Shown in pieces: positions 37,456-46,403 of a stretch of 64,000 nucleotides of DNA (position 1 is its first letter; each line of letters opens with the position of its first letter). Below the pieces are notes generated by a model. It saw only the letters and a list, made by a program, of their open reading frames with translations, did no database searches and was not told the DNA's origin. This DNA comes from Actibacterium sp. XHP0104 (lineage in GTDB: Bacteria; Pseudomonadota; Alphaproteobacteria; Rhodobacterales; Rhodobacteraceae): NCBI RefSeq assembly GCF_025751515.1, contig NZ_JAOWLE010000002.1, positions 62,001-126,000 on the forward strand. Reading direction: 5' to 3'. The position numbers were made by a program, and so were the translations under genes.

Positions 37456-39330
37456 TTACATCGCCTTTTTCAGGCCCGAGAATCGCGCCCGCGCGCGCGG
37501 GTCGCTGTCAAACAGGCTGGCCAGCTGTTCGGTCATCGCGCCGGCCAGCTGTTCCACATCGGTGATCGTGACCGCGCGTTCGTAATAGCGCGTCACGTCA
37601 TGGCCGATGCCGATCGCGATCAGTTCGACCTGCTTGCGTTTCTCGACCAGGGCGATCACATCGCGCAGGTGTTTTTCCAGGTAATTCGCGGGGTTGACCG
37701 ACAAAGTTGAATCATCGACCGGCGCCCCGTCGGAAATCACCATCAAAATTTTGCGCGCCTCGGGCCGGCCCAGCATTCGCCGATACGCCCATTCCAGCGC
37801 CTCGCCGTCGATGTTTTCTTTCAGCAGGCCCTCTTTCATCATCAGGCCCAGGTTGACCCGTGTGCGGCGCATCGGCGCGTCGGCCGATTTGTAGATGATG
37901 TGGCGCAGGTCATTCAGGCGGCCGGGCAGCTGCATCCGGCCATCGGCCAGCCATTGCTCGCGGCATTGCCCACCTTTCCAGGCGCGGGTGGTAAAGCCCA
38001 GAACCTCGACCTTGACGTTGCAGCGTTCCAGCGTGCGCGCCAGAATATCGGCGCAGATGGCGGCGATGGAAATCGGCCGCCCGCGCATGCTGCCCGAATT
38101 GTCCAGCAGCAGCGTCACCACCGTGTCGCGGAACTCGGTATCCTTTTCCACCTTGAACGACAGCGGCGTGGTGGGGTTGGCGACCACGCGGGCCAGACGC
38201 CCGGCATCCAGGATGCCCTCTTCGAGGTCGAATTCCCAGCTGCGGTTCTGCTGGGCCTGAAGGCGGCGCTGCAACTTGTTGGCCAGACGGCTGACCGCGC
38301 CTTTCAGCGGCTCGAGCTGCTGGTCGAGATAGGCGCGCAGGCGTTCCAGCTCGGCGGGTTCTGCCAGATCCTCGGCGGCGATTTCCTCGTCATAGGCCGT
38401 GGTAAAGACCCGGTAGTCGGGATCGGCCTCGGAATGGGGCGGCGGCGGGGGCGGTTCCAGCGGGGCCTCGCCCTGGGGCAGCTCGGTCTCGTCCGACATC
38501 TCGTCATCGGCCAGATCGTCCATGCTGACCTGCGCCTCGGCCATGTCGGGGCTGCGATCCTGGTCGCGCTCGGGATCGGCGTCGGCCTGGTCATCCTCTT
38601 GCTCTTCGCTGCCTTCGGATTCGGGCTGTTCCTCGTCCTGCGCCTCTTCGGATTGATCGTCCTGGTCGTCGTCGCTGGTATCGGGATCGTCGCCCAGCTG
38701 ATCGGCATAGCCCAGATCGGCGATGACCTTGCGCGCCAGTTTCGAAAACGCCTCTTGGTCGGCCAGAACATCCGACAAGTCGTCAAGCGTGCCGCTGGCC
38801 TGTTCCTCGATAAAGCCGCGCCACAGGTCCAGCACGTTCTGTGCACCGGCGGGCAGGGGGCGGCCGGTGGCTAGGTGACGCACCAGATAACCCGCCGCAA
38901 CCGCCAGCGGCGCATCCGCGGCGGTGGTGATACGGTCATAGCCCAGGCGCGCGGCCTGATCGGCGATCATCACGTCGATATTACTGGCGGTGCCGGGCAT
39001 GACGCGCGCGCCCACGGCCTCGCAGCGGGCGGTTTCCATCGCCTCGAACAGATCGCGCGCCATCTCGCCCGGAGGAGCGTATTTCGCGTGTGTCGCGTCA
39101 TCGTGAAACTTGTGCCGCAGCGCCAGGGCATCGGCCGTGCCGCGCGCCAGCAGGACCTCTTCGCGGGTCATCCGGCGGCTGACCTGCGGCAGGCGCATCG
39201 TGTCGCCCGATACGCCCGAGGGATCAACCGTATAGCTGACAGACAGGTCGGGATCGTTGGCCATGACCTTGGTCGCCTCGGCCAGGGCCTTTTTGAACGG
39301 ATCGGCAGGGTTGTCGCTGGGTTTGGTCAT
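37456..39330 (-). CDS. cobT: Cobaltochelatase subunit CobT
   Basis: 624 residues. The N-terminal region is followed by a long acidic stretch (about residues 212-300, rich in Asp/Glu/Gln), then PPPPPPH, and a C-terminal von Willebrand A domain with the MIDAS motif [16 protein letters not shown]. CobT and CobS form the AAA+ chaperone complex that drives CobN to insert cobalt into hydrogenobyrinate a,c-diamide in the aerobic cobalamin route. It lies downstream of cobS, separated by a small nuclease-like gene and a roughly 100-base gap. Confidence 0.95.
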   Translation of the reverse strand: MTKPSDNPADPFKKALAEATKVMANDPDLSVSYTVDPSGVSGDTMRLPQVSRRMTREEVLLARGTADALALRHKFHDDATHAKYAPPGEMARDLFEAMETARCEAVGARVMPGTASNIDVMIADQAARLGYDRITTAADAPLAVAAGYLVRHLATGRPLPAGAQNVLDLWRGFIEEQASGTLDDLSDVLADQEAFSKLARKVIADLGYADQLGDDPDTSDDDQDDQSEEAQDEEQPESEGSEEQEDDQADADPERDQDRSPDMAEAQVSMDDLADDEMSDETELPQGEAPLEPPPPPPHSEADPDYRVFTTAYDEEIAAEDLAEPAELERLRAYLDQQLEPLKGAVSRLANKLQRRLQAQQNRSWEFDLEEGILDAGRLARVVANPTTPLSFKVEKDTEFRDTVVTLLLDNSGSMRGRPISIAAICADILARTLERCNVKVEVLGFTTRAWKGGQCREQWLADGRMQLPGRLNDLRHIIYKSADAPMRRTRVNLGLMMKEGLLKENIDGEALEWAYRRMLGRPEARKILMVISDGAPVDDSTLSVNPANYLEKHLRDVIALVEKRKQVELIAIGIGHDVTRYYERAVTITDVEQLAGAMTEQLASLFDSDPRARARFSGLKKAM

Positions 39331-39431
39331 GGGATCATGTCGTGGGTTCTGATGTAACTCACCCTAGGATGAAGCGGTCTTGATGACCAGATGTCAGCCC
39401 GAGGTTTGAGGTCAAACGTGGTGAGTGCGCC

Positions 39432-39896
39432 CTATCGGCTTAGCCTTGCGCACCAGTTGATCCGCTTTCCGCCATCGTATCGGACCGCTAGCCCCGCGTC
39501 GATCATGATGTCGGCGAGCGGCGCTCCGTCCACGGTCAGCTCCACCAGCGCCCGCCGATATTTATCGGTGCCATGCAGTTTGGGCAGAATGGTGCGTGCG
39601 CCGCGCAGACGTGTTTCGAGATAGCGTGTTGCCTCATGACCCAATCGAGCTTCGGCGCGACAGCGCGGGCGATGGGTTTCGGGCGTGTCAAACCCCGTCA
39701 ATCTGGCCGAAATCGGCGGCGGGCTTTCGCAGTGCAACTTTACTGTGTCCCCATCCACGACCTCTGTGATGACGCAAACCGGGTCTTCGCGCGTAGGCAA
39801 GTAGGCCACTGCCGGTGGCCTGATAGGTGCGCACGCCCCAATCATCAGCAGAACCGATAGCCCCGCCGACAGGGGCCAAGAGAGATTGCCTCTCAC
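39432..39896 (-). CDS. Staphylococcal-nuclease-like (SNase) lipoprotein
   Basis: 154 residues from a GTG overlapping the cobS stop by three bases. Lipoprotein signal peptide ending IGAC (Cys22), then the SNase fold: [10 protein letters not shown] (Ca-binding Asp), [12 protein letters not shown] (active-site Arg and Glu), a helix with [12 protein letters not shown], and [13 protein letters not shown] (second active-site Arg), plus [16 protein letters not shown]. All main catalytic residues of the family appear present. It is predicted to be a membrane-anchored nuclease facing the periplasm, although many SNase-like proteins have other roles. Its coupling to cobS is curious because no link to cobalamin is known. 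Confidence 0.82.
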   Translation of the reverse strand: MRGNLSWPLSAGLSVLLMIGACAPIRPPAVAYLPTREDPVCVITEVVDGDTVKLHCESPPPISARLTGFDTPETHRPRCRAEARLGHEATRYLETRLRGARTILPKLHGTDKYRRALVELTVDGAPLADIMIDAGLAVRYDGGKRINWCARLSR

Positions 39897-40864
39897 CCCA
39901 AGCTCATGCTGGCGGCGCTTTCGGGCAGTTCTTCGTCAAAGCAGCGCTGGTAGAACTCGGCCACGGTCTGGCGTTCCAGCTCGTCGCATTTATTGAGGAA
40001 CGACAGGCGGAAGGCATAGCCCACATTGCGGAAGATCGCGGCGTTTTGCGCCCAGGTGATCACCGTGCGCGGGCTCATGACGGTCGACAGGTCACCATTC
40101 ATGAACGCGGTGCGGGTCAGGTCGGCGACGGTCACCATCTGGCTGACGGTCTTGCGGCCCTTTTCGGTGTTGTAATGCGGGTTCTTGGCCAGAACGATCG
40201 CGGCCTCGGCGTCATGCGACAGATAGTTCAGCGTCGCCACCAGCGACCAACGGTCCATCTGGGCCTGGTTGATCTGCTGGGTGCCGTGATAAAGGCCCGT
40301 GGTGTCGCCTAGGCCCACGGTGTTGGCCGTGGCAAAGAGGCGGAAATAGGGGTGGGGCGTGATGACCTCATTCTGGTCCAAGAGGGTCAGCTTGCCGTCA
40401 TGTTCCAGCACGCGCTGGATCACGAACATCACGTCGGCGCGGCCGGCGTCATATTCGTCGAACACGATCGCGGTCGGGTTGCGCAGCGCCCAGGGCAGGA
40501 TGCCTTCCTGGAACTCGGTCACCTGCTTGCCCTCGCGCAGCTTGATCGCATCCTTGCCGATCAGGTCGATCCGGCTGATATGGCTGTCGAGGTTGACGCG
40601 CACGGCGGGCCAGTTCAGCCGGGCGGCGACCTGTTCGATATGGGTCGATTTGCCGGTGCCGTGATAGCCCTGGATCATCACCCGGCGGTTGTGGCTGAAC
40701 CCCGCCAGGATGGCCAGCGTGGTGTCGGGGTCGAACTTGTAGGTGCTGTCGATCTCGGGCACGCGGTTGGTGCGGTCGGCGAAACCTTTGACCACCATGT
40801 CGCTGTCGATGCCGAAGACCTCGCGGACAGAGATCTCTTCGGTGGGCTTGGCTGTGGTTTCCAT
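39893..40864 (-). CDS. cobS: Cobaltochelatase subunit CobS
   Basis: 323 residues from [20 protein letters not shown]; the open frame 20 codons further upstream is not needed. AAA+ ATPase with Walker [11 protein letters not shown], Walker [18 protein letters not shown], sensor [12 protein letters not shown] and arginine-finger region MDRWS. Partner of CobT. First gene of the minus-strand set cobS-SNase-cobT and divergent from the sigma factor gene. Confidence 0.95.
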   Translation of the reverse strand: METTAKPTEEISVREVFGIDSDMVVKGFADRTNRVPEIDSTYKFDPDTTLAILAGFSHNRRVMIQGYHGTGKSTHIEQVAARLNWPAVRVNLDSHISRIDLIGKDAIKLREGKQVTEFQEGILPWALRNPTAIVFDEYDAGRADVMFVIQRVLEHDGKLTLLDQNEVITPHPYFRLFATANTVGLGDTTGLYHGTQQINQAQMDRWSLVATLNYLSHDAEAAIVLAKNPHYNTEKGRKTVSQMVTVADLTRTAFMNGDLSTVMSPRTVITWAQNAAIFRNVGYAFRLSFLNKCDELERQTVAEFYQRCFDEELPESAASMSLG

Positions 40865-41021
40865 CGGGCTGTCCGTTTTGCTGAGCGTCGGGCTTTTAGT
40901 GGAACATATCCCGCCGGGGTTCAAGGGGAAGGCTTTGCGGCGAAAATCGCCGTTACGGGATTTTTCTTCTATTTGTCTGGCAAAACGCTACTCTGTCGCG
41001 CGGGAATGCGCATGGGGCCCT

Positions 41022-41534
41022 ATGGAAACCGCATCGGACGCCGAGATCGCCACGCTGATCGCCCGCCTCGCGGCAGGCGAACGCGACGCGCTGCGCCCGC
41101 TATGGGCGGCAGTCGGGGCAGAGCTGCTGGGTATCTGCGACGTGATCCTTGCCGATCAAGAGGCCGCCGAGGCCGCGCTTGAGGATGTTTTTGTCAAGAT
41201 CTGGCACAATGCTGCCGGGCAGGCGCAGTCGCGCTATGCGCCACGCGCGTGGTTGCGCTCGATCGCCCGCCATCATGCGCTGGACCTGCGCCGCGCGATC
41301 GAGGCAGAGGGCGGCGACTATGACCCCGACGGCCCCGACCTGACCCTGCCCGAAGGCCCGCTGGGCGACGCGCTGTCGCTGTTGCCGCGCGGCCATGGCC
41401 AGTTGATCGCCCGCGCCTATGTCTATGGCGAGGGCTATGACACGCTGTCGGCCCGGATGGGCTTGCGTAAATCGCAGCTGCGCCCGGCCCTGCGGGTCAG
41501 CCTGCTGCGCCTGCGCGAGGCCTTGGCGCAATGA
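41022..41534 (+). CDS. ECF-type RNA polymerase sigma factor
   Basis: 170 residues from METASDAEIATLIARL. Region 2 is recognisable in EAALEDVFVKIWHNAAGQ..YAPRAWLRSIARHHALDLRR, and region 4 in YVYGEGYDTLSARMGLRKSQLRPALRVSLLRLREAL. No region 1 or 3, so it is an extracytoplasmic-function sigma factor, rather divergent in region 2. It overlaps the next gene, a one-helix membrane protein, by four bases, the standard sigma/anti-sigma arrangement. The start codon lacks a strong ribosome-binding site. Confidence 0.85.
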   Translation: METASDAEIATLIARLAAGERDALRPLWAAVGAELLGICDVILADQEAAEAALEDVFVKIWHNAAGQAQSRYAPRAWLRSIARHHALDLRRAIEAEGGDYDPDGPDLTLPEGPLGDALSLLPRGHGQLIARAYVYGEGYDTLSARMGLRKSQLRPALRVSLLRLREALAQ

Positions 41535-41920
41535 CGCTGGTGCCGCAGATATCGCAAGAGCACGCGCTTGGCGCCGCAGAATACGTGTTGGGGCTGGGCG
41601 ATGCCGCCAGCCGCCGCGCGTTCGAGGCCGAACTGGACACCAGCGCCGCCCTGCGCGACGAGGTTCTGGGATGGGAATACGACCTGGCCGATCTGGCCGC
41701 GCTCTGCCCGGCGCGCGCGCCCCGCACATCGGGCGTGCGGAGGCTGGAAACCCGGCTGTTCGGGGCGCCGGTGCGCGAGTTCGACAAGGGCCAGTCGGCG
41801 CGCCGGGTGATCGCGGGCATGGTGCTGGCCGCCGGGGTGGGGCTGTACCTGCTGGGGCAGATCGCCGATGACACGCCTTCGTCCGAGCGATCACAACCTG
41901 CCCAAGCGATCGTGAAATGA
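41531..41920 (+). CDS. Probable anti-sigma factor (membrane-bound)
   Basis: 129 residues: a cytoplasmic helical domain (EHALGAAEYVLGLGDAASRRAFEAELDT..LRDEVLGWEYDLADLAAL) resembling the anti-sigma domain of the RskA/ChrR-like group, then one transmembrane helix (VIAGMVLAAGVGLYLLG) and only about 20 periplasmic residues. The AAEYVLGLL-type start and the overlap with the sigma gene support the call. The very short outer part is unusual because RskA-type proteins normally have a large periplasmic sensor domain. Confidence 0.78.
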   Translation: MTLVPQISQEHALGAAEYVLGLGDAASRRAFEAELDTSAALRDEVLGWEYDLADLAALCPARAPRTSGVRRLETRLFGAPVREFDKGQSARRVIAGMVLAAGVGLYLLGQIADDTPSSERSQPAQAIVK

Positions 41921-41973
41921 CATTTCGCCTCGTGGCGGCATAGTCTTGGTCAACCGACAAAGGAGACCAGGGA

Positions 41974-42438
41974 ATGAACCGTCGTGAACTGATGCTAGGG
42001 GGTGCTGCCCTGTCGCTGATCGCCGTGGCCCCCGCCGCGCAGGCCTTCGAGGTGACGCACAGCGATGCCGAATGGCGCGCCATGCTGAGCGATCTTGAAT
42101 ACAAGGTCATGCGCAAGGAAGGCACCGAACGCGCCTTTACCAGCCCGCTGAATGACGAGAAACGCGAGGGCGTGTTCCACTGCCGCGGCTGTGACCTGGC
42201 CCTGTATGACGCCGCCACAAAATATGACAGCGGCACCGGCTGGCCCAGCTTTTGGCAGGCGCTGCCGAACGCGGTCGACACCAAGCCCGACCGCAAACTG
42301 TTTACGGTTCGCACCGAGGTGCATTGCCGCCGCTGCGGCAGCCACCTGGGCCACATCTTCGACGACGGGCCGCAGCCCACCGGCAAACGGCACTGCCTGA
42401 ACGGTGTCAGCCTGGTGTTCAAACCCGCAACCGCCTGA
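41974..42438 (+). CDS. msrB: Exported peptide-methionine (R)-S-oxide reductase MsrB
   Basis: 154 residues. An N-terminal NRRELMLGGAALSLIAVAPAAQA is a signal peptide with twin arginines, suggesting Tat export. The MsrB domain has two zinc CxxC motifs (HCRGCD and CRRCGSH), SGTGWPSFW, and the catalytic cysteine in RHCLNG. It reduces methionine-R-sulfoxide in periplasmic proteins. It follows the sigma/anti-sigma pair after 53 bases with AAAGGAG upstream, and probably belongs to that regulon. Confidence 0.93.
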   Translation: MNRRELMLGGAALSLIAVAPAAQAFEVTHSDAEWRAMLSDLEYKVMRKEGTERAFTSPLNDEKREGVFHCRGCDLALYDAATKYDSGTGWPSFWQALPNAVDTKPDRKLFTVRTEVHCRRCGSHLGHIFDDGPQPTGKRHCLNGVSLVFKPATA

Positions 42439-42457
42439 TCCCCCACCCGCAAGACCG

Positions 42458-42492
42458 AAACGCCCCCGCCTGTGACTGGCGGGGGCGTTTTC
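42458..42492 (+). terminator. Rho-independent terminator after msrB
   Basis: AAACGCCCCCGCC (42458-42470) pairs with GGCGGGGGCGTTT (42478-42490), seven-base loop, ending TTTT. It lies tail-to-tail with the J-domain gene and may serve both strands. Confidence 0.88.
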
Positions 42493-42516
42493 GCGCGTGC
42501 CGGCCCGTTTCGGGGC

Positions 42517-43152
42517 TCAGGCGGTAAAGTTGCGGCTGTCCTTGATCTGGTCCCAGGCCCAGACGACCTCTTGCAGGCGGTCCTCGTCGGCGCGGTTGCC
42601 GCCGTTCATGTCCGGATGCAGATCCTTGACCAGCGATTTGTATTGCTTGCGGATCTCGGCCTTGGTCCAGTGGTCCTTGGCCTCGAGGATCTCCAGCGCC
42701 TTGCGCTCGGTCGGAGGCAGGCGGCGCGTGGTGGTGCCGCCCGAACGGCCGGGATTGCGCGTCGCATTGTCGCCCAGCACCTGATGCGGGTCATCGACGC
42801 CCAGACGCGCCCAGGCGCGCTGTTCCTCGGCGGTGCGGCCAAAGGGCTTGGTCTCGCGCTCCCACACGCGGTCCTTGTCGAACTGGGCGTTCAGCTCTTC
42901 CTCGGTGGCGCCGTTGAAGAAGTTCCATTTCAGATTGTATTCGCGCACGTGGTCCTTGCAGAACCACAGGTATTCGTCCAGGTGATCGGGCGATTTGGGC
43001 GCACGATACTGGCCCGTCTCCTGACAGCCGGGATGTTCGCAGATACGGGTTGATGTCTCGAACGCACCCGACATGCCCCGCCGGCCGCGCGTGCGTTTCT
43101 TCTTGTCCGCCGATACGGAGATATCAAACCCGAAAGGATCACTCTTTGACAT
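42517..43152 (-). CDS. J-domain (DnaJ-like) protein
   Basis: 211 residues. The N-terminal half has a basic KKKRTRGRRG stretch and a cysteine/histidine cluster (CEHPGCQETGQYRAP..FCKDHVREYN). The C-terminal 70 residues are a J domain with the HPD tripeptide in KDLHPDMNGG. A co-chaperone that stimulates an Hsp70 ATPase is inferred; this N-terminal Cys/His plus C-terminal J layout is common in Rhodobacterales as a 'DnaJ domain protein' of unknown client. Confidence 0.88.
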   Translation of the reverse strand: MSKSDPFGFDISVSADKKKRTRGRRGMSGAFETSTRICEHPGCQETGQYRAPKSPDHLDEYLWFCKDHVREYNLKWNFFNGATEEELNAQFDKDRVWERETKPFGRTAEEQRAWARLGVDDPHQVLGDNATRNPGRSGGTTTRRLPPTERKALEILEAKDHWTKAEIRKQYKSLVKDLHPDMNGGNRADEDRLQEVVWAWDQIKDSRNFTA

Positions 43153-43266
43153 TGGTTGCCACCTCTTCGACTCGGACGTGAGAGTTTAGAGCTTTGGTCC
43201 GGGGAATGAAGGGGTTTCTTGCAGATTTTCTGCCCCCACGCGGCAATATTCCGCTTGCATTCGGTG

Positions 43267-43557
43267 TTATGCCTCGTCGGCGCCTTCGTCATCGACGACC
43301 GTTTCGGCCCAGACCGGCACCGGCTGCACCGCCCGGCGAAAGATCAGAACGTGTTGGGTATGCGTGGCCTTGCCGGTCAGACCCTTGCGTTCCTCGCAGG
43401 GCAGGGATTCGGCGCGCTGATATTCCCAGCCCTCGGCCCCCATCTCGTTCAGCACCGCGCCCAGCGTCTGGGCAAAGCGATCCGCCGTCGTCTTGGCGCC
43501 CCGAACCCGTTCGGCGTGGTTGGGCGCCGCGATCACTTTATACTCGTAATGACTCAT
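43267..43557 (-). CDS. DUF4177-type small protein
   Basis: 96 residues from ATG 43557 (AGGGGAC upstream; a GTG one codon earlier is also possible). It begins MSHYEYKVIAAP and contains LNEMGAEGWEYQRAESLP, the pattern of DUF4177 proteins. Small cytosolic protein, function unknown. It is about 30 bases downstream of gatB on the same strand and may share its transcript. Confidence 0.8.
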   Translation of the reverse strand: MSHYEYKVIAAPNHAERVRGAKTTADRFAQTLGAVLNEMGAEGWEYQRAESLPCEERKGLTGKATHTQHVLIFRRAVQPVPVWAETVVDDEGADEA

Positions 43558-43584
43558 CACACGTCCCCTGATGGGGCCGGGGCG

Positions 43585-45096
43585 TCAGAGCCCCAGCTTG
43601 GCCGATACGATATCATTCACCGCCTTGGGGTTGGCCTTGCCGCCGGTGGCTTTCATCACCTGTCCGACGAACCAGCCGGCCAGTTTCGGGTTGGCTTTGG
43701 CCTTTTCCACCTGCGCGGGGTTGGCGGCGATGATGTCATCCACCGCAGCCTCGATCGCGCCGGTGTCGGTGACCTGCTTCATGCCGCGGGCTTCGACGAT
43801 CTGCGCGGGGTCGCCGCCTTCGGTATAGACGATCTCGAACAGGTCCTTGGCGATCTTGCCGGAAATGTCGCCCTTGGTGATCAGGTCGATGATCCCGCCC
43901 AGCTGCGCCGGGCTGACCGGGCTTTCCGAAATGTCGTGGTCCTCTTTCTTGAGGCGGCCGAACAGCTCGTTGATGACCCAGTTGGCGGCCAGCTTGCCGT
44001 CGCGGCCCTCGGCCACGGCCTCGAAATAGGCGGCATTGGCGGTGTCGGCGGTCAGCACGCTGGCGTCATAATCGGTCAGGCCGAAATCGCCCATGAAGCG
44101 GGCCTTTTTCTCGTCGGGCAGCTCGGGCAGGCTGGCGGCGATGTCATCGACCCAGCCCTGTTCGATCTCCAGCGGCAGCAGGTCGGGGCAGGGGAAATAG
44201 CGATAGTCATGCGCCTCTTCCTTGCTGCGCATCGACCGGGTTTCGCCCTTGTCCGGGTCATAAAGCCGGGTTTCCTGCACCACCGAGCCGCCGTCTTCCA
44301 GAATCGCGATCTGGCGGCGGGCCTCGTACTCGATCGCCTGCTGGATGAACCGCATCGAGTTCATGTTCTTGATCTCGCAGCGGGTGCCCAGATGGCCGAA
44401 ATCCTGGGTTGCCTGGTATTTCTCATAGGCGCCGGGGCGGCAGACCGACACGTTCACGTCGGCGCGCAGGTTGCCGTTTTGCATGTTGCCGTCGCAGGTG
44501 CCCAGATAGCGCAGGATCTGGCGCAGCTTGGTCACATAGGCGGCGGCCTCTTCGGGGCCGCGAATGTCGGGGCGGCTGACGATCTCCATCAACGCGACGC
44601 CGGTGCGGTTCAGGTCAACGAACGACATGTTCGGATCCATGTCATGGATCGACTTGCCCGCGTCCTGCTCCAGGTGGATGCGTTCAATCCGCACCAGACG
44701 CGCCACGCCCGGCCCCATTTCCACCAGTACTTCGCCTTCGCCCACGATCGGGTGATACAGCTGCGAAATCTGATAGCCCTGCGGCAGGTCGGGGTAGAAA
44801 TAGTTCTTGCGGTCAAAGGCCGAGAACAGGTTGATCTCGGCCTTGAGGCCCAGCCCGGTGCGCACCGCCTGTTCAACGCAATACTCGTTGATCACCGGCA
44901 GCATGCCCGGCATGGCCGCATCCACGAAGGCCACGTTGCTGTTCGGCTCGGCGCCGAATGTGGTCGAGGCGCCCGAAAACAGCTTGGCGTTCGACGAGAC
45001 CTGCGCATGGATTTCCATGCCGATCACAAGTTCCCAGTCGTCTTTGGCGCCTGCGATGACTTTCGGGGCGGGGGCGGTATAGGTGAGGTCGAGCAT
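43585..45096 (-). CDS. gatB: Asp-tRNA(Asn)/Glu-tRNA(Gln) amidotransferase subunit B
   Basis: 503 residues, full length for Gat[70 protein letters not shown] and the C-terminal YqeY-like tail domain ending [11 protein letters not shown]. It is the kinase/tRNA-binding subunit of GatCAB, which transamidates misacylated tRNAs. gatA and gatC are not in this window. Confidence 0.96.
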   Translation of the reverse strand: MLDLTYTAPAPKVIAGAKDDWELVIGMEIHAQVSSNAKLFSGASTTFGAEPNSNVAFVDAAMPGMLPVINEYCVEQAVRTGLGLKAEINLFSAFDRKNYFYPDLPQGYQISQLYHPIVGEGEVLVEMGPGVARLVRIERIHLEQDAGKSIHDMDPNMSFVDLNRTGVALMEIVSRPDIRGPEEAAAYVTKLRQILRYLGTCDGNMQNGNLRADVNVSVCRPGAYEKYQATQDFGHLGTRCEIKNMNSMRFIQQAIEYEARRQIAILEDGGSVVQETRLYDPDKGETRSMRSKEEAHDYRYFPCPDLLPLEIEQGWVDDIAASLPELPDEKKARFMGDFGLTDYDASVLTADTANAAYFEAVAEGRDGKLAANWVINELFGRLKKEDHDISESPVSPAQLGGIIDLITKGDISGKIAKDLFEIVYTEGGDPAQIVEARGMKQVTDTGAIEAAVDDIIAANPAQVEKAKANPKLAGWFVGQVMKATGGKANPKAVNDIVSAKLGL

Positions 45097-45266
45097 CTGA
45101 TCCGGTCCTGTGGCGGGTTGCAGCGGTTCTAAGGCAGGTCCGGCAGGTGGGCAAGAGCCGCGTCACCGGCGATCTTTTGCCGGTGCTGAATCAGGACGAT
45201 TGCCTAATGCTGCGTCCGCAAAGATACTCGCCCGCGGTTCCGGGGCCTGACCCGGTGAAATCGTGG

Positions 45267-45872
45267 ATGTCAAAGATGCGCACACGCGCCCTTGCTCTTG
45301 CTCTGTTGCTGTTGCCGATGGCCTGCGGATCGGGCGATGACGTGGCCAGCCGGGCCGCCGAACTGCCGACCATGCGCTGGGACGCGCACCGCCCCGCCGA
45401 ACAGGCCGAACGCTGGACCCGCGCCACCCTGGCCGCGCTCGACAGCCACGGCGCCGATCTGGTGACGATCGTGCCGGCCGACATCGCGAATTATTGCCCG
45501 GCTTATCCCGAGGCCAGCGAGGCTGACCGCCGTGCCTTTTGGGCGGGGCTGTTTTCGTCGCTGGCGAAACATGAAAGCACCTGGAACCCGCAGGCCGTCG
45601 GCGGCGGCGGGCTGTGGTTTGGGCTGGTGCAGATCGCACCTGCCACCGCACGCGGCTATGGCTGCGCGGCCAAGACTGGCGAAGACCTGAAACAGGGCGA
45701 AAAGAACCTGAGCTGCGCAGTGCGCATCGCCGCCCATACCGTGGCGCGCGACGGTGTCGTGTCGGCCGGAGGGCGCGGCATCGCCGCCGATTGGGGGCCG
45801 TTCCATTCGTCGGCCAAGCGCGCGGATATCGCCGAATGGACCCGCGCGCAAAGCTATTGCCAGCCGGGCTAG
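45267..45872 (+). CDS. Lytic transglycosylase-like (SLT) lipoprotein
   Basis: 201 residues from ATG 45267 (or 45276); the open frame further upstream is not protein-like. Lipobox LPMAC with Cys20. The SLT-type region has the catalytic Glu in LAKHESTWNPQAVGGGG, then GLVQIAPATARGYGC and the disulfide-type cysteines seen in relatives, ending RAQSYCQPG. It is predicted to cleave peptidoglycan glycan strands at the outer-membrane face. Its stop is three bases from the convergent panD stop. Confidence 0.83.
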   Translation: MSKMRTRALALALLLLPMACGSGDDVASRAAELPTMRWDAHRPAEQAERWTRATLAALDSHGADLVTIVPADIANYCPAYPEASEADRRAFWAGLFSSLAKHESTWNPQAVGGGGLWFGLVQIAPATARGYGCAAKTGEDLKQGEKNLSCAVRIAAHTVARDGVVSAGGRGIAADWGPFHSSAKRADIAEWTRAQSYCQPG

Positions 45873-45875
45873 GCC

Positions 45876-46325
45876 CTAAAAGGTCTCTTCGCGATAGGGG
45901 ATGTCTTGCGGTTCGTCATCCTTGAGGATGTCGAAGGTCAGACGCCCCTGATCGTCGGGATGGGCGCTGTAGGTCAGAATTTCCGACACTTCGTTCTCGG
46001 GGGTAAAGGTCAGCACCTTGGGCTTGATCCGGGTGACCTCGCTGGCGACCAGGTATTCGCTGGTGCAGATGATCAGCTGATCGCCCTTTTGGCAGGTGCG
46101 GGCCGCCGCGCCGTTCAGCACGCACTGACGCGCGCCGCGCTCGCCATAGATCACATAGGTGCTCAGCCGCGCGCCCGATTGCTTGTTCCAGATCTCGACG
46201 AATTCCATCGGCAGGATGCCGGCGGCCTCGCAATGGTCGGGGTCCAGCGTGATCGAGCCGTGATAGTGCAGGTCGGCCTCTGTCACGGTGATGCCGTGCA
46301 GCTTGGCGGTAACGAATTTCTTCAT
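45876..46325 (-). CDS. panD: Aspartate 1-decarboxylase (pyruvoyl enzyme) with C-terminal extension
   Basis: 149 residues from MKKFVTAKLHGITVTEADLHY with GAGGGGG upstream. The self-cleavage site is HGS (Gly23-Ser24), which would generate the pyruvoyl group on Ser24; SGARLSTYVI, GERGARQCVLNGAAAR and the QKGDQLIIC strand follow as in PanD. After residue 105 there is an extra segment of about 45 residues (TFTPENEVSEIL.. to IPYREETF) not found in the usual 115-130 residue enzyme. It makes beta-alanine for pantothenate. Confidence 0.85.
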   Translation of the reverse strand: MKKFVTAKLHGITVTEADLHYHGSITLDPDHCEAAGILPMEFVEIWNKQSGARLSTYVIYGERGARQCVLNGAAARTCQKGDQLIICTSEYLVASEVTRIKPKVLTFTPENEVSEILTYSAHPDDQGRLTFDILKDDEPQDIPYREETF

Positions 46326-46403
46326 GGCGGCATCCCCCTCAGAGCCTGTTCGCATGAGCCGCCGTTATGCAGGTGCAGCACGGGAATTTCAAGATTATTC
46401 CCG

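Noticed and set aside
42472-43053. 193-codon plus-strand frame opposite the J-domain gene
   Set aside because: The minus strand encodes a clear J domain with HPD; the plus frame starts inside the msrB terminator.
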